In this document: positions 1-10,624 of the stretch, piece by piece
Numbering within the stretch: position 1 is the first letter of the stretch
How the letters are laid out: every line of letters begins with the position of its first letter
Assembly: GCF_030160395.1 (NCBI RefSeq)
Contig: NZ_BSOG01000004.1
Span: 62,001-126,000, forward strand
Reading direction: 5' to 3'
Source of the DNA: Chitinimonas prasina
GTDB lineage: Bacteria; Pseudomonadota; Gammaproteobacteria; Burkholderiales; Chitinimonadaceae
Length of the DNA stretch: 64,000 nt
The notes under the pieces: model-generated
The model's input: only the letters and a program-made list of their open reading frames with translations
Database searches by the model: none
Told to the model about the DNA's origin: nothing
Made by a program: the position numbers and the translations under genes

Positions 1-1127
1 TCGGCCGCATCCTGCCGCAGCGCCTCATGTTGCTCGGTAAACAGCGCATGCAGCGACTGAGCCAGCCGGCGATCGTCCACATAGTTGCCCAAGGCCTGCG
101 CCAAGTTGGCAGGTGTTGCCTCATGCTGCAGCAACTCGGGCACGACAAAGCGTCCCGAAAGTACATTGGGCAAACCCACATAGGGCAGCCGCATCTTCTT
201 CTTGACCAGCTTGTAGGTGGTATCAGACAGCTTGTAGGTAATTACCAGCGGCTGCTTGGCCAGCATGGCCTCCAGGGTGGCGGTACCCGAGGCCACCAGG
301 TTGGCATCCGCCGCCTGCATGGCCTCCTGGGCGTGGCCAAACATCAGCCGCAGGGGTAGATCCAGCGCCTTGTACTTGTAGCGTGCCGTATCAAACAGAT
401 CGCGGGTCTCGCGCGTTACCAGCGGCACCAGGAACTGCGCCTGCGGGTAGCGCGCATGCAGCAACCTGGCGGTCTCGATAAAGAGTTCGGCATGAAACTC
501 CACCTCGCTGACCCGGCTACCTGGCAGCATAGAGAACACCAGCTGATTCTGCGGCAAGCCTATGGTTTCACGCACCTCGGCACGACTCACGCTCAGAGGC
601 ATTTCATCGGCCAGGGGGTGGCCCACATAGGTCGCCTTGGCACCTACCGCGTCATACAGCGCCTTCTCAAACGGAAACAGGCACAGCACCTCGCTGGTGG
701 CCGCCTTGATCTTGTGAATGCGCTCCCCTCGCCAGGCCCAGATGGAGGGGCTGACATAGTGGACGGTGGGTATGCCGCCATCCTTGAGCTTGCGTTCCAG
801 CCCCAGATTGAAATCGGGGGCATCGATGCCGATAAACAGATCCGGGCGCTCGGCCAGGCAAGCAGCCCGCAACTGCGAGCGTATGCCCAGCAGCTCACGC
901 AGGTGCTTGAGCACCTCGACATAGCCGCGCACCGCCAACTTATCCATAGGGAAAAGGCTGGTGGCGCCGGCCGATTGCATCTTGGGGCCAGCTATGCCAG
1001 CAAAGCGTACATTGGGCAAGCGCCGCCGCACCGCCTCTATCAGGCTCGCACCCAGCAGGTCGCCAGAGGCCTCACCAGCAACAATGGCAATACGCGGGCC
1101 TGAATGGCCATCGAACAAGGACTGCAT
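1..1127 (-). CDS. lpxB: Lipid-A-disaccharide synthase (3' end beyond window)
   Basis: Glycosyltransferase that condenses UDP-2,3-diacylglucosamine with lipid X to form the lipid A disaccharide at the inner membrane. I read it by reverse-complementing the first 1.1 kb: the N-terminus MQSLFDGHSGPRIAIVAGE runs into the family hallmark AGEASGD, followed by FIGIDAPDFN, SIWAWR and MLPGSR, all typical of LpxB. About 375 residues are visible and the frame is still open at base 1, so only the last few residues are missing. The start (ATG at 1125-1127) lies 30 nt after the lpxA stop, with no clear Shine-Dalgarno; an in-frame TTG four codons... upstream region is possible but less likely. It is the last visible gene of the lipid A block. 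Confidence 0.93.
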   Translation of the reverse strand, partial: MQSLFDGHSGPRIAIVAGEASGDLLGASLIEAVRRRLPNVRFAGIAGPKMQSAGATSLFPMDKLAVRGYVEVLKHLRELLGIRSQLRAACLAERPDLFIGIDAPDFNLGLERKLKDGGIPTVHYVSPSIWAWRGERIHKIKAATSEVLCLFPFEKALYDAVGAKATYVGHPLADEMPLSVSRAEVRETIGLPQNQLVFSMLPGSRVSEVEFHAELFIETARLLHARYPQAQFLVPLVTRETRDLFDTARYKYKALDLPLRLMFGHAQEAMQAADANLVASGTATLEAMLAKQPLVITYKLSDTTYKLVKKKMRLPYVGLPNVLSGRFVVPELLQHEATPANLAQALGNYVDDRRLAQSLHALFTEQHEALRQDAA

Positions 1128-1157
1128 GGGCAATGATATACCGATGAATGAAACAGC

Positions 1158-1934
1158 TTAGCGAATCAGACCGCGCGTCGCCGTCGGAAAGAAATCCACA
1201 AAGGCCTGCAACTCGGGCCGCGTCGATGCACGCGCCACGATCTCGGCACAGGCTTCCTCCAGGCTCAAGCCCTGGCGATACAGCAGCTTGTAGGCCCGCT
1301 TGATCTCGGTGATCTGCTCGGCGGTATAACCGCGCCGACGCAAGCCTTCGCTGTTGATGCCCGCCGGCGCCGCACGGTTGCCAGCCGCTGTGACATAGGG
1401 TGGCACATCCTGCGTCACTGCTGCCGTGAACGCCGTCATGGCATGCGTGCCGATCTTGCAGAACTGATGGATGGTGGTGAAACCACCCAGGAACACCCAA
1501 TCACCCAGATGCACATGGCCCGCTAGCGTGGCGTTGTTGGCCAGTATGGTATGGCTACCGATGCGGCAATCATGCGCGATATGCACATAAGCCATGATCC
1601 AGTTGTCGTCACCCAGACTGGTCAGACCTTCATCCTGGGTAGTGCCGGTGGAGATGGTAACGAAATGGTAGACGCTATTGCCATCGCCCATGACCAGCTT
1701 GGTAGGTTCGCCCTGATATTTCTTGTCCTGTGGAGCGCAGCCTATCTGGGCCGATCCATGAAAAACATTGTTGCGACCGATGGCGGTGTGGCCATCGATC
1801 ACACAATGCGGCCCTACCCGGCTACCCGCAGCAATGCTGACATGCTCGCCCACCACACTGAAGGGGCCAATCTCGACATCATCAGCCAGTTGGGCGCCTG
1901 GATGGACTACGGCGTTCGGATGGATACGGGCCAT
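1158..1934 (-). CDS. lpxA: Acyl-[ACP]--UDP-N-acetylglucosamine O-acyltransferase
   Basis: Catalyses the first step of lipid A synthesis, moving a 3-hydroxyacyl chain from ACP to UDP-GlcNAc in the cytoplasm. At 258 residues it has the family length. The first ~185 residues are left-handed beta-helix hexapeptide repeats ([20 protein letters not shown] and onward) and the C-terminal part is helical ([23 protein letters not shown]), as in LpxA. The catalytic histidine region, HIAHDCRIG, is intact. It sits 7 nt after fabZ and 30 nt before lpxB, in the conserved fabZ-lpxA-lpxB order, so it is expected to be co-transcribed with them. Confidence 0.97.
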   Translation of the reverse strand: MARIHPNAVVHPGAQLADDVEIGPFSVVGEHVSIAAGSRVGPHCVIDGHTAIGRNNVFHGSAQIGCAPQDKKYQGEPTKLVMGDGNSVYHFVTISTGTTQDEGLTSLGDDNWIMAYVHIAHDCRIGSHTILANNATLAGHVHLGDWVFLGGFTTIHQFCKIGTHAMTAFTAAVTQDVPPYVTAAGNRAAPAGINSEGLRRRGYTAEQITEIKRAYKLLYRQGLSLEEACAEIVARASTRPELQAFVDFFPTATRGLIR

Positions 1935-1941
1935 GCCTGCC

Positions 1942-2487
1942 TCACGCTGCCGCAGGGGCGGTGGCGGCCGGTTTGGTGGCCACCTGGGCGCACAACAGGT
2001 CTGCCTCCGCCACCATATTGCCCGCTACGCGGGCCACGGCCTTGTACTTCCAGATATTACGCATGCGCCGCTCTATCTTGACCTCGATCAGCATCTGATC
2101 GCCAGGCATGACCTGCGACTTGAAGCGCACATTATCGATGCCGGCAAACATGTAGAGGTAACCATCCTTGGGCTTGTCGCCAGTGGTGCGGAAGCTCAGC
2201 ACACCGGCGGCCTGTGCCATCGCTTCTACTATCAGCACGCCGGGCATGACCGGGTACTTGGGAAAATGGCCGACGAAGAATGGCTCGTTGTAGGACACAT
2301 TCTTCAGTGCGACGATGCGCTCGCCAGGCACCAGCTCGGTCACCCGGTCTATCAGCAGAAAAGGAAATCGATGCGGCAGATGGTCCAGTATGCCCTGGAT
2401 ATCCATGCTTTCGATGGTCTCGGCTCCGGTCGCGGTTCCGGTATCGGTTCTGGTCTCGGCTCCGGCTTCGATTTGCGCTTGGGTCAT
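1942..2487 (-). CDS. fabZ: 3-hydroxyacyl-[ACP] dehydratase with N-terminal low-complexity extension
   Basis: Dehydrates 3-hydroxyacyl-ACP in fatty-acid synthesis. Hot-dog fold motif [12 protein letters not shown] with catalytic His74 and Glu88 (numbered from the chosen start) is intact. The protein is 181 residues, about 30 longer than usual: the family normally begins near Met28 ([13 protein letters not shown]). The upstream 27 residues are Thr/Ala/Glu/Gly-rich and come from short DNA repeats. I keep the long start because a GGGAG lies upstream of it and the ATG overlaps the lpxD stop by 4 nt, a coupling arrangement; no Shine-Dalgarno precedes Met28. The extension is probably a disordered tail. 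Confidence 0.93.
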   Translation of the reverse strand: MTQAQIEAGAETRTDTGTATGAETIESMDIQGILDHLPHRFPFLLIDRVTELVPGERIVALKNVSYNEPFFVGHFPKYPVMPGVLIVEAMAQAAGVLSFRTTGDKPKDGYLYMFAGIDNVRFKSQVMPGDQMLIEVKIERRMRNIWKYKAVARVAGNMVAEADLLCAQVATKPAATAPAAA

Positions 2488-3524
2488 GACGTTGATTCTC
2501 CCGTGTTGGCATCATTGCGGCCAACTTTACGTTCAAGTTCTTTCAATCTCTTTGCCATGGCATCCAGCCTGCGCAGGTGTGATGCATTGGCCAACCAGTC
2601 TTCGTGCGATTGCACCGGGTACTGCCCTACATAAGTACCCGCCTTCAATATCGACTTGCCTATCAAGGTACCTGCCATGATGTTGACCCGGTCGGCAATC
2701 TCCAGATGCCCCAGAATCATGGCGCTGCCGCCAAAGGTGCAATAGGCGCCTATACGGGTACTGCCCGCCACGCCCACGCAACCGGCCATGGCAGTGTGCC
2801 GACCTATATGCACGTTGTGTGCTATCTGTATCTGGTTATCGAGCCTGACGCCATCCTCGATCACCGTATCGCCCAGCGCCCCCCGGTCTATGGTGGTGGA
2901 AGAGCCGATCTCCACATCGTTGCCTATGCGTACACGGCCTATCTGCGGAATCTTGTACCAGCCTTCGCCTGTCCAGGCGTTGCCAAAACCATCGGAGCCG
3001 ATCACCGCATTGGCATGCACCACCACGCGCTGCCCCAGCAGGCAATCGTGGTAGATCACCACATTGGGGTAGAGCCGGCTGTCATCTCCAATCTCGACAC
3101 CCTCACCCACCCGGCAACCGGCCTCGATCACCACATTGGCGCCCAATATGGCACCCTGACCCACGCTGGCATGCGGGCCTATGCTCACACCGGGCGCAAG
3201 GCGGGCATCGGGTGCCACCCAGGCGGTGGGATGCACACCCGCGGCAGGCATGCGCGGCGGGTTGAGCAGCGCAGAAACCTGCGCAAAATACAGATAGGGA
3301 TTGGCAGCCAAGATACGCGGCCGCTGAGTCAGATCACGACTTTGCTGCCCCAGCACGACGGCTGCAGCCTGGGTTTCATCCAGTTGCTTGCGATACTTGG
3401 GGTTCGCCAGAAAAGCCAGTTCGTCGGGCTTGGCAGCCTCAAGCGTTGCCACCTGGCGTATCTCTGTATCATCACCGACCAGTTCGCCGCCCAGCTGGGC
3501 GACGATATCGGACAGTCTCAGCAC
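2484..3524 (-). CDS. lpxD: UDP-3-O-(3-hydroxyacyl)glucosamine N-acyltransferase
   Basis: Adds the second 3-hydroxyacyl chain in lipid A synthesis. At 346 residues it is full length. An N-terminal uridine-binding domain ([16 protein letters not shown] to about residue 100) is followed by a left-handed beta-helix of hexapeptide repeats and a short C-terminal helix ([23 protein letters not shown]). The catalytic His region [12 protein letters not shown] is present. The stop overlaps the fabZ start by 4 nt and the gene follows skp by 10 nt, so it lies inside one operon. Confidence 0.97.
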   Translation of the reverse strand: MLRLSDIVAQLGGELVGDDTEIRQVATLEAAKPDELAFLANPKYRKQLDETQAAAVVLGQQSRDLTQRPRILAANPYLYFAQVSALLNPPRMPAAGVHPTAWVAPDARLAPGVSIGPHASVGQGAILGANVVIEAGCRVGEGVEIGDDSRLYPNVVIYHDCLLGQRVVVHANAVIGSDGFGNAWTGEGWYKIPQIGRVRIGNDVEIGSSTTIDRGALGDTVIEDGVRLDNQIQIAHNVHIGRHTAMAGCVGVAGSTRIGAYCTFGGSAMILGHLEIADRVNIMAGTLIGKSILKAGTYVGQYPVQSHEDWLANASHLRRLDAMAKRLKELERKVGRNDANTGESTS

Positions 3525-3534
3525 CGATCAGGCC

Positions 3535-4026
3535 TTACTTGTCAGACAAGGATTTTAGGACCTTGTCGGTGATATCCAACTTGGGGTTCACGTACACCGC
3601 CTCCTGCAGGATGGCATCGTACTTCTCTTGCGCTGCGATCTGCTGGATGGTGTTGTAGACGCGTTCCTGAATGCCCGACAACTCCTCGTTACGGCGGGCA
3701 TTCAGATCCTCACGGAACTCGCGCTGGATACGCGCCAGATCCTGATTCAGCTTCACCAGTTCGCGCTCCTTGTTCCGGCGCTCGGTCTCCGGCATCGTCA
3801 GCCCGCCCTTGTCCAACTCCACCTGGCGGCCCCGTACCTGCTCGGTCAGCTTCTTGATGTCAGCATCACGACCTGCAAATTCCTTCTCTATCTTCTTGAC
3901 GGCTTTCACCGCCGGGCCGGACTCACGCATGATGCGATCCAGGTTGACGAAGCCGACCTTGATGTCCTGCGCAATGGCAGGCGTCATCAAACCGGCGGCA
4001 AGAATCAGGCTGAACAAGCGTTTCAC
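3535..4026 (-). CDS. skp: Periplasmic chaperone Skp/OmpH
   Basis: Holdase that carries unfolded outer-membrane proteins across the periplasm to the BAM complex. A signal peptide (VKRLFSLILAAGLMTPAIA, cleavage before QDIKVG) is followed by the OmpH core starting KVGFVNLDRIM and a long charged coiled-coil (about residues 45-115). The start is a GTG at 4024-4026 with AAAAGGA 7 nt upstream; an ATG at 4068 would add 14 residues ahead of the signal peptide and overlaps the bamA stop, so I rejected it. It lies directly downstream of bamA, the conserved order. Confidence 0.92.
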   Translation of the reverse strand: MKRLFSLILAAGLMTPAIAQDIKVGFVNLDRIMRESGPAVKAVKKIEKEFAGRDADIKKLTEQVRGRQVELDKGGLTMPETERRNKERELVKLNQDLARIQREFREDLNARRNEELSGIQERVYNTIQQIAAQEKYDAILQEAVYVNPKLDITDKVLKSLSDK

Positions 4027-4067
4027 GATTACGTCCTTTTGAACTGACTGCCAGGCAACAGCATGCA

Positions 4068-6377
4068 TCAGAATATCTGGCCAAGCGAGAACTGGAAGCG
4101 CTGTAGTTTATCCCCATCCTTGGCATTGAGGGGCTTGGCGTAGCTGAACTTCATCGGCCCCACGGGTGCGAGCCAGCTGAAGGCCACGCCAGCCGACAAG
4201 CGCATGTCACCCAGCTTGAGCTTCTGATCCTCACCCCACACGTTACCGCCGTCTATGAAAGCCGACAAGCGCGTCGATTTGTCGGTCTTCATGCCGGGCA
4301 CCGGCAACAGCAGTTCCAGGTTCGTGACCAGACGGCGATTACCGCCGGTTGCCTCATCCGTGGTTACGGTGCTGGTGCCGTTGGTGATGATGTTACGCGG
4401 GCCAAGGCTGGAGCTTTCATAGCCACGCACAGAGCTCACGCCGCCGGCAAAGAAGTTGGAATAGAACGGCAGTTTCTGGCCACCATAGCCGCCACCGATG
4501 CCCGCCTCAGTGTTCCACAGCAAGGTAAAGGTCTTGCTCAAGGGGAAGAACCACTGCTGCTGGGCGGTTACCTTGTAATACTTGACGTCGCCGCCAGGTA
4601 AGCCGGATTCGGCATTGACGGAGAGCAGCTTGCCACGGGTCGGGAACAGGGCGCTGTCGCGGGTATCGCGTGCCCAGCCTGCCGAACCCAGTATCGTGAT
4701 ATTGGTCTCACCGTACTTGTTGACGAAACGCTTGTATTCTTCCGGGCTGTTCTCGAACAAGGTCAGCTTGGAGCGTTTTGCCGACAGGCCCAGGTTAACG
4801 CCGTCGTACTCGCTGACCGGCACGGACCAGTGCAGACCACCGCCTACGGTGTCGTTGAGGTAGCTGCCCACCGACAGGTTATCTGTCTCCTCGCGCCGCT
4901 TGTACAAGTCAAAACCACGCGATACGCCATCAGGTGTGGCATAGGGGTTGGTGAATGACACCGCGTAGACCTTGTTGCTGGAGCTGGTATTCACTTCCAA
5001 CTTCAGGTACTTGCCGCTACCAAAGATATTGGCCTGGGCGATGGAGCCCGACAGCACCAGACCATCTGATTGCGAGTAACCGGCACCCACCTGGATATTA
5101 CCAGTCTGCTTCTCCGTCACCGTCACATTGACATCCACCTGGTCGGTACTGTCTGCGACCAGAGGGGTATCCACCGTGACTTCATTAAAGTAACCCAGCA
5201 GATCCAGACGCTCCTTCGAGCGCTTGATCTTCCAACCGGCGTAGGGAGCGGCTTCCAGCTGGCGCATCTCACGGCGTATCACTTCGTCGCGGGTACGGGT
5301 GTTGCCGCTGATATTGACGCGGCGCACATAGGTCTTGCGGCCAGGATCAACATAGAAGGTGAACGCCGCCTCGAACTTCTGCTTGTTGACCTCAGGCACC
5401 GCATTGACGTTGGCAAAGGCATAGCCCTCGTCCGCCAAGCGCTCGGAGATGATGGTGGTGGCCGCATTGATCTTGGCGCGGGAGAACACCTCACCAGCCT
5501 CTATGCCGATCAACCGGCGCAGCTCCGCCTCGGGCACAATCAGCTCGCCCGCGAACTTGACGTCGCTGATCTTGAACTGTTCGCCCTCGGTCAGATTGAC
5601 GGTGAGGAAGATATCCTTCTTGTCGTCGGACAAGGCCACCTGCTGGGAATCGATATTGAATTCCAGGTAGCCATTATCGAGGTAGTAGGAACGTAGCGCC
5701 TCGATATCGGCCTGCAGTTTGGGCTTGGAATACTGGTCGCTCTTGGAGAACCAGCTGAACCAACCACCCGTGTCCAGCTGGAAGTAATCCTTGAGATCAC
5801 CTTCGCTGAATTTCTGGTTACCTACTAGGTTGATCTGCTTGATGGTGGCAACCAGGCCCTCGGAGATATCGAAGGAAATCCCCACCCGGTTACGCTCAAG
5901 CCGCGTCACCGTGGTCTTGATCTGTACCGAGTACTTGCCACGGCTGTAGTACTGTTTCTTCAGTTCCTGCTCAGCCGAGCCCAGCAAAGCCTGGTCAAAT
6001 GTACGGCTCTCCGCCAGGCCATTGTCGCGCAAGGCCTTGAGCAGTTGATCCGATTCGAATTCCTTGGCGCCTTCGATCAGGATATTGGCAATGATGGGGC
6101 GCTCATCCACGGCCACCACCAGCACATCCTTGTCAACCTCCAGCCTGACATCGCTGTAGAAACCGGTGGCGAACAGCGCCTTGACGGCGGCTGCGGCCTT
6201 GTCATTGTCTACACGGTCACCCACCTTGACAGGCAGGTAGTTGAAAACTGTGCCAGCTTCCGTGCGCTGGATGCCCTCTACACGGATTTCCTTGATGACA
6301 AAAGGCTCGAAAGCCTGAGCGGGTACAGATAGGCCGAATACGGCGAGTAGAGCGAGCGAGATCGAGGTCGGTTTCAT
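4068..6377 (-). CDS. bamA: Outer membrane protein assembly factor BamA
   Basis: Central beta-barrel of the BAM machine that inserts outer-membrane proteins. 769 residues. A signal peptide (first 22 residues, ending AQAF) is followed by five POTRA domains (about residues 24-420; first one begins VIKEIRVEGIQRTEAGTVF) and a C-terminal Omp85 barrel. The barrel-lid motif VRGY starts at residue 650 and the last residue is Phe, as in most barrel proteins. It lies between rseP and skp, the standard envelope-biogenesis order, 54 nt after rseP. Confidence 0.98.
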   Translation of the reverse strand: MKPTSISLALLAVFGLSVPAQAFEPFVIKEIRVEGIQRTEAGTVFNYLPVKVGDRVDNDKAAAAVKALFATGFYSDVRLEVDKDVLVVAVDERPIIANILIEGAKEFESDQLLKALRDNGLAESRTFDQALLGSAEQELKKQYYSRGKYSVQIKTTVTRLERNRVGISFDISEGLVATIKQINLVGNQKFSEGDLKDYFQLDTGGWFSWFSKSDQYSKPKLQADIEALRSYYLDNGYLEFNIDSQQVALSDDKKDIFLTVNLTEGEQFKISDVKFAGELIVPEAELRRLIGIEAGEVFSRAKINAATTIISERLADEGYAFANVNAVPEVNKQKFEAAFTFYVDPGRKTYVRRVNISGNTRTRDEVIRREMRQLEAAPYAGWKIKRSKERLDLLGYFNEVTVDTPLVADSTDQVDVNVTVTEKQTGNIQVGAGYSQSDGLVLSGSIAQANIFGSGKYLKLEVNTSSSNKVYAVSFTNPYATPDGVSRGFDLYKRREETDNLSVGSYLNDTVGGGLHWSVPVSEYDGVNLGLSAKRSKLTLFENSPEEYKRFVNKYGETNITILGSAGWARDTRDSALFPTRGKLLSVNAESGLPGGDVKYYKVTAQQQWFFPLSKTFTLLWNTEAGIGGGYGGQKLPFYSNFFAGGVSSVRGYESSSLGPRNIITNGTSTVTTDEATGGNRRLVTNLELLLPVPGMKTDKSTRLSAFIDGGNVWGEDQKLKLGDMRLSAGVAFSWLAPVGPMKFSYAKPLNAKDGDKLQRFQFSLGQIF

Positions 6378-6431
6378 AAACGAATCCGGCGGCGCAAGCG
6401 TGACACCGTCGATGGGATGGAGTTTGGGTGG

Positions 6432-7775
6432 CTAGCCACCCACCAGGCGCGTAATGTCATTGAACAGGGCAACGACCATCAACGCGGCGAGAAGTCCGAC
6501 GCCCACGCGTTGACCAAGTTCCATCACGCGTTCCGACACGGGTCGGCCCCGCAAAAGTTCGGCGGAATAATACATCAAATGCCCGCCATCCAGCACCGGC
6601 ACAGGCAGCAGGTTAAGCACCCCCAGGCTGATGCTGATCAGGCAGAGAAATTCCAGGTAGGCGCGCAGGCCTATCTTGGCACTTTGGCCGGCATAGTCGG
6701 CTATCGCCACAGGGCCGGACAATTGCTTGACTGATACATTACCCTGCAACATGCGCCACATCATGCGCAAAGACAAGGCCGAAGTCGCCCAGGTCTGTTT
6801 CAGGGCCCGGCCGGCAGCCTCCACAGGACCGTAGCGCTTCTGCTGCTGCAGACTCTGCAGCGCAGCGATATCCATCCCCACACCAGCGCCGATACGCCCT
6901 ATGGTGCGGCCATTTTCCACTATGGCCTGGGGGGTCACTAGCAACTGCCTGACTTGCCCGCCACGCAACACTTCCAGGCGCGTAGGCAGGCCAGCCCTGG
7001 CCTGTATGGCAGCAACAAATGCGCCAGGGCCGGCAATAGGCTTGCCTTCAACCTGCAGCAATTGATCGTCGCCCTGCAATCCGGCCAATGCAGCGGCACT
7101 ACCCTCGCGCACCTCGCCCACCCGCAGCACACCTAGCAACATGCCGATATGCTGGGTCAAGCGGCCGTCGACCGCTTCATTGCCAAGGCGAGAAAGATCC
7201 AGCACCAAGGTCTGACGCTGGCCCCGGCGGTCAACCTCCAGCGCAACTTGTGCCCTTGCTGCAGCACGGTCTATCAGGGCAAGCTGCACTTCGGCCCAAC
7301 TATCCAGTTGTTCACCATCAATGCCCTGTATCGTGTCGCCAGCCTGTAAACCTGCGGTGGCCGCCACACTGCCGGGCACAACCGTACCCAGCCGGGGCAG
7401 CGTGATATCCACCCCGGTCATGAAAATGCCCCAATAGACCAGGATGGCGAGCAGGAAATTGGCGATAGGCCCTGCCACCACGATGGCCATACGACGCAAA
7501 GGTGTTTGCTGGTTGAAGGCGCGATGCAACTCGTGGTCAGCTACCGGGGCTTCACGCTCATCCAGCATCTTGACGTACCCACCCAGAGGTATGGCCGCCA
7601 ATTGCCACTGAGTCTCTCCACGCTGCCAGGTGAGCAGGGGCTTGCCAAAGCCTATGGAGAAGGTCAGGACCTTGACGCCACAACGCTTGGCCACCCAATA
7701 GTGGCCATACTCATGGATGGAAACCAGCACCCCGATGGCGAGGGCGAAGGCAGCAAGGGTGATCAACAGCGACAT
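6432..7775 (-). CDS. rseP: RIP metalloprotease RseP
   Basis: Site-2 intramembrane zinc protease that cleaves the anti-sigma factor RseA and remnant signal peptides. The first helix carries the zinc motif HEYGH (His21, Glu22, His25); the third zinc ligand motif LDGGH sits near the C-terminus, after NLLPVPV. Two PDZ domains lie between (about residues 110-300). At 447 residues it has the normal length. It lies 78 nt after dxr and 54 nt before bamA. Confidence 0.97.
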   Translation of the reverse strand: MSLLITLAAFALAIGVLVSIHEYGHYWVAKRCGVKVLTFSIGFGKPLLTWQRGETQWQLAAIPLGGYVKMLDEREAPVADHELHRAFNQQTPLRRMAIVVAGPIANFLLAILVYWGIFMTGVDITLPRLGTVVPGSVAATAGLQAGDTIQGIDGEQLDSWAEVQLALIDRAAARAQVALEVDRRGQRQTLVLDLSRLGNEAVDGRLTQHIGMLLGVLRVGEVREGSAAALAGLQGDDQLLQVEGKPIAGPGAFVAAIQARAGLPTRLEVLRGGQVRQLLVTPQAIVENGRTIGRIGAGVGMDIAALQSLQQQKRYGPVEAAGRALKQTWATSALSLRMMWRMLQGNVSVKQLSGPVAIADYAGQSAKIGLRAYLEFLCLISISLGVLNLLPVPVLDGGHLMYYSAELLRGRPVSERVMELGQRVGVGLLAALMVVALFNDITRLVGG

Positions 7776-7853
7776 GGGGCAGACTTCTTCAACGTAGGCA
7801 GGGCAACGGCATGGAAGCCAAGATGGTAGCGCAAGGCATGGGCCAGGGGCAGA

Positions 7854-9041
7854 TTAACTGCGCCGGGATATCCACGTATCGGCAACACCGCGTGCCGCAG
7901 CATCTGCAGCAATCAGGCCATCCAACGTATTGGCGTCGAAATCCGGGCTTACCTGCTGCATAACCTGCTCATTCAGGCGAGCAATATCGGCAAAACCCAG
8001 CGTACCCGCCAGGAAAGCCGCCACTGCGACCTCATTGGCCGCATTCAGCACAGCCGGTGCCGCGCCCGCCATACGAAGCGCCTCGAACGCCAGCGCCAGG
8101 CACGGAAACCGGGCCGTATCCGGCTGCTCAAAATCCAACCTGGCAATCTGGAACAGATCCAGCGCCGCCACGCCCGCATCGATACGCTCAGGCCAGGCAA
8201 GGCCATAGGCGATGGGTGTACGCATATCAGGATTGCCCAATTGCGCCAGCACCGATCCATCGACGTACTCAACCATGGAATGGATGACGCTCTGCGGATG
8301 CACCACGACCGAGATACGTTCAGGCGGCAGATTGAACAACCAGCGCGCCTCGATGACTTCCAGCCCTTTGTTCATCAAGCTGGCCGAGTCCACCGATATC
8401 TTGCGGCCCATACTCCAGTTGGGATGCTTGACTGCCTGCTCCGGCGTCACGACGGCCAATTGCTCGGAGCTGAAGTGCCGGAACGGGCCACCGGATGCCG
8501 TCAACAGTATGCGCCTGACGCCCTGCCCTGCCTGATCGGAAAAAGGCTGCGGCAGGCATTGGTAGATAGCGTTGTGCTCACTGTCTATGGGTAACAGCGT
8601 GGCACCGCCCTCCCGTGCCGCATCCATGAACAGGCGGCCAGCCATGACCAGGGTTTCCTTGTTGGCCAGCAGCACCCGCTTGCCCTGACGTGCCGCCGCC
8701 AGGGTCGGGCGCATGCCCGCAGCACCAACGATGGCCGCCATCACCGCATCGACCTCAGGCAAGGTGGCAATGTGTTCCAGCGCCTCCAGGCCCGCCATGA
8801 CCTCGATATCGCTCAAGCCGGCAGCCGCCAGCTTGCTACGCAACTCGGCCACTCGGTCAACCGTCGCCAGCACGGCATAGCGCGGCTTGTGCAACAGGCA
8901 TTGCTCAACCAGCTTGTCGACCTGGCCGTTGCCGCTCAAGGCCACGACTTGGTATTTATCGGGGTGGCGGGCAATCACATCCAGCGTATTGACGCCAATG
9001 CTGCCGGTAGAACCCAGAACGGTAATGGAACATTTCGGCAT
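7854..9041 (-). CDS. dxr: 1-deoxy-D-xylulose-5-phosphate reductoisomerase
   Basis: NADPH-dependent enzyme making 2-C-methyl-D-erythritol 4-phosphate in the non-mevalonate isoprenoid pathway, which feeds undecaprenyl synthesis by the neighbouring uppS. The N-terminal nucleotide-binding motif GSTGSIG, the [10 protein letters not shown] and metal-site segment PIDSEHNA, and [10 protein letters not shown] are all present. I chose the ATG at 9041 ([10 protein letters not shown]), 5 nt after the cdsA stop, because this matches the family N-terminus; an ATG six codons upstream at 9059 overlaps cdsA and cannot be excluded. Confidence 0.96.
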   Translation of the reverse strand: MPKCSITVLGSTGSIGVNTLDVIARHPDKYQVVALSGNGQVDKLVEQCLLHKPRYAVLATVDRVAELRSKLAAAGLSDIEVMAGLEALEHIATLPEVDAVMAAIVGAAGMRPTLAAARQGKRVLLANKETLVMAGRLFMDAAREGGATLLPIDSEHNAIYQCLPQPFSDQAGQGVRRILLTASGGPFRHFSSEQLAVVTPEQAVKHPNWSMGRKISVDSASLMNKGLEVIEARWLFNLPPERISVVVHPQSVIHSMVEYVDGSVLAQLGNPDMRTPIAYGLAWPERIDAGVAALDLFQIARLDFEQPDTARFPCLALAFEALRMAGAAPAVLNAANEVAVAAFLAGTLGFADIARLNEQVMQQVSPDFDANTLDGLIAADAAARGVADTWISRRS

Positions 9042-9046
9042 GGTGC

Positions 9047-9865
9047 TCAAGCCATCCATAAGGCGTAGCCAAACAACAGGGCACTGGCTACCGGAATCAA
9101 TGCCAGCAGACTATCTATGCGATCCAGCACACCGCCATGGCCGGGCAGCAGATTGCTGCTGTCCTTGAAACCCACCTGGCGCTTGAGCAGGGACTCAAAC
9201 AGGTCGCCCACCACGCTTACGGCGGTCAAGGCCCACACCAGGGGCAGCAATACCGTGAGGGGTATCTTGGCAAACAGCGGCGCACCCGTAAAATGCAACG
9301 CTAGTGCATAGAGCGTCACACCTACCAAGGCACCATACACCCCTTCCCAGCTCTTGCCGGGGCTGATGCTGGGCGCCAGCTTGCGCTTGCCGAAAGCGCG
9401 GCCAGAAAAATAGGCGGCCACATCAGCCACCCAGGCTATGGCCAACAGAAACAATAAAGCCCAGGCGCCATCCTGCATCTCACGGAAACGGGTCACGCCT
9501 ACCAGCGAAGCCAGCAGCAATAGCCAGCCTATCAGTGCGGACAACCATTTGCGCTTGAGCGTCCACTTATGGCGCAACCACATCGGCACCACCAGCAACC
9601 AGAACACCAGGGCCAGCACATCAACGATGGGTGCCCAAACGCGAGCCAGCGGCAGATACAGCCAGGCTGCACCCAGGCCCACAAAGCCCAGGATAAAGCA
9701 GACCATCTCGTCGCGCCGATAGCTGGCGAAGCGTGACCATTCCCAGGCCCCCAAGGACAGCGCAAACAGGGCAAACAGCCCCCAACCCCATGCTGGCGCA
9801 AAGAACAGGCAAGCCAGCACCAGCGGCAATAGGGCCAGCGCGGTCAGGATACGGGTCTTCAGCAT
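9047..9865 (-). CDS. cdsA: Phosphatidate cytidylyltransferase
   Basis: Integral membrane enzyme converting phosphatidic acid and CTP to CDP-diacylglycerol for phospholipid synthesis. Several hydrophobic segments (first about residues 8-38) and the C-terminal family signature [19 protein letters not shown] are visible. 272 residues, normal length. Its start overlaps the uppS stop by 7 nt and its stop is 5 nt from the dxr start, so it is tightly coupled on both sides. Confidence 0.96.
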   Translation of the reverse strand: MLKTRILTALALLPLVLACLFFAPAWGWGLFALFALSLGAWEWSRFASYRRDEMVCFILGFVGLGAAWLYLPLARVWAPIVDVLALVFWLLVVPMWLRHKWTLKRKWLSALIGWLLLLASLVGVTRFREMQDGAWALLFLLAIAWVADVAAYFSGRAFGKRKLAPSISPGKSWEGVYGALVGVTLYALALHFTGAPLFAKIPLTVLLPLVWALTAVSVVGDLFESLLKRQVGFKDSSNLLPGHGGVLDRIDSLLALIPVASALLFGYALWMA

Positions 9866-10620
9866 GCCGAGCCCTTCAGTTGCTCGCTGGTACGGCCAAA
9901 GCGCCGCTCACGATTACGGTAGGATGAAATGGCAGATTCGAGCGCCGCCCGGTCAAAATCCGGCCAGTAAGCGTCGGTGAAATACAGTTCGGTATAGGCC
10001 AGTTGCCAGAGCAGGAAATTCGATACCCGCGCCTCCCCACCCGTGCGAATGAAGAGATCGGGCTCGGGTGCATAGGCCATGGCCAGGAAAGGCGCGAGAT
10101 CCGCCTCGTCCAACTCGCCGCCAGCCAGTTCGGGCCGCGCCTTCAGCATGGCCTGGGTGGCCTGCAAGATGTCCCAGCGACCGCCATAGTCGGCCGCAAT
10201 GGTCAGCGTCAGGCCGGTGTTGGCGGCAGTGCGTGCTTCTGCCGCCTCGATGGAGCGGACAATCTCGGCAGAAAAGCGATCACGCCGCCCTATCAACTTG
10301 AGCCGTATGCCGTTCTTGTCCAGCTTGGCGACCTCGCGCTCCAAAGCCGCCAGGAACAAGCCCATCAGGAACGACACCTCCTCGACCGGACGGCGCCAGT
10401 TCTCGCTGGAAAAAGCAAACAGGGTGAGATATCCCACCCCCAGCTCGGAGCAGGCCTTGACCGCCTCGCGCACAGTCTCGACACCCTGCTTGTGCCCTGC
10501 CACCCGTGGCAGGAAGCGCTGTTTGGCCCAGCGGCCATTGCCATCCATGATGATGGCAATGTGGCTGGGCACGGCAGCAACAGCAGGTACTTCGCGGGTA
10601 GAGCTTTGAAAGAGCTTCAC
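9859..10620 (-). CDS. uppS: Undecaprenyl diphosphate synthase
   Basis: cis-Prenyltransferase that makes the C55 carrier for peptidoglycan and O-antigen. The substrate-binding motif [11 protein letters not shown] (catalytic Asp in MDGN) and the C-terminal motifs [13 protein letters not shown] and WPDFD are intact. 253 residues. It starts 4 nt after frr and overlaps cdsA by 7 nt. Confidence 0.97.
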   Translation of the reverse strand: MKLFQSSTREVPAVAAVPSHIAIIMDGNGRWAKQRFLPRVAGHKQGVETVREAVKACSELGVGYLTLFAFSSENWRRPVEEVSFLMGLFLAALEREVAKLDKNGIRLKLIGRRDRFSAEIVRSIEAAEARTAANTGLTLTIAADYGGRWDILQATQAMLKARPELAGGELDEADLAPFLAMAYAPEPDLFIRTGGEARVSNFLLWQLAYTELYFTDAYWPDFDRAALESAISSYRNRERRFGRTSEQLKGSAC

Positions 10621-10624
10621 GACC

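Noticed and set aside
2604-3572. 322-codon plus-strand frame opposite lpxD
   Set aside because: His/Tyr-rich, no ribosome site, antisense to a conserved beta-helix enzyme.
4027-4068. Longer Skp N-terminus starting at ATG 4068
   Set aside because: It would place 14 residues before a clear signal peptide; the GTG at 4026 has a good ribosome site.
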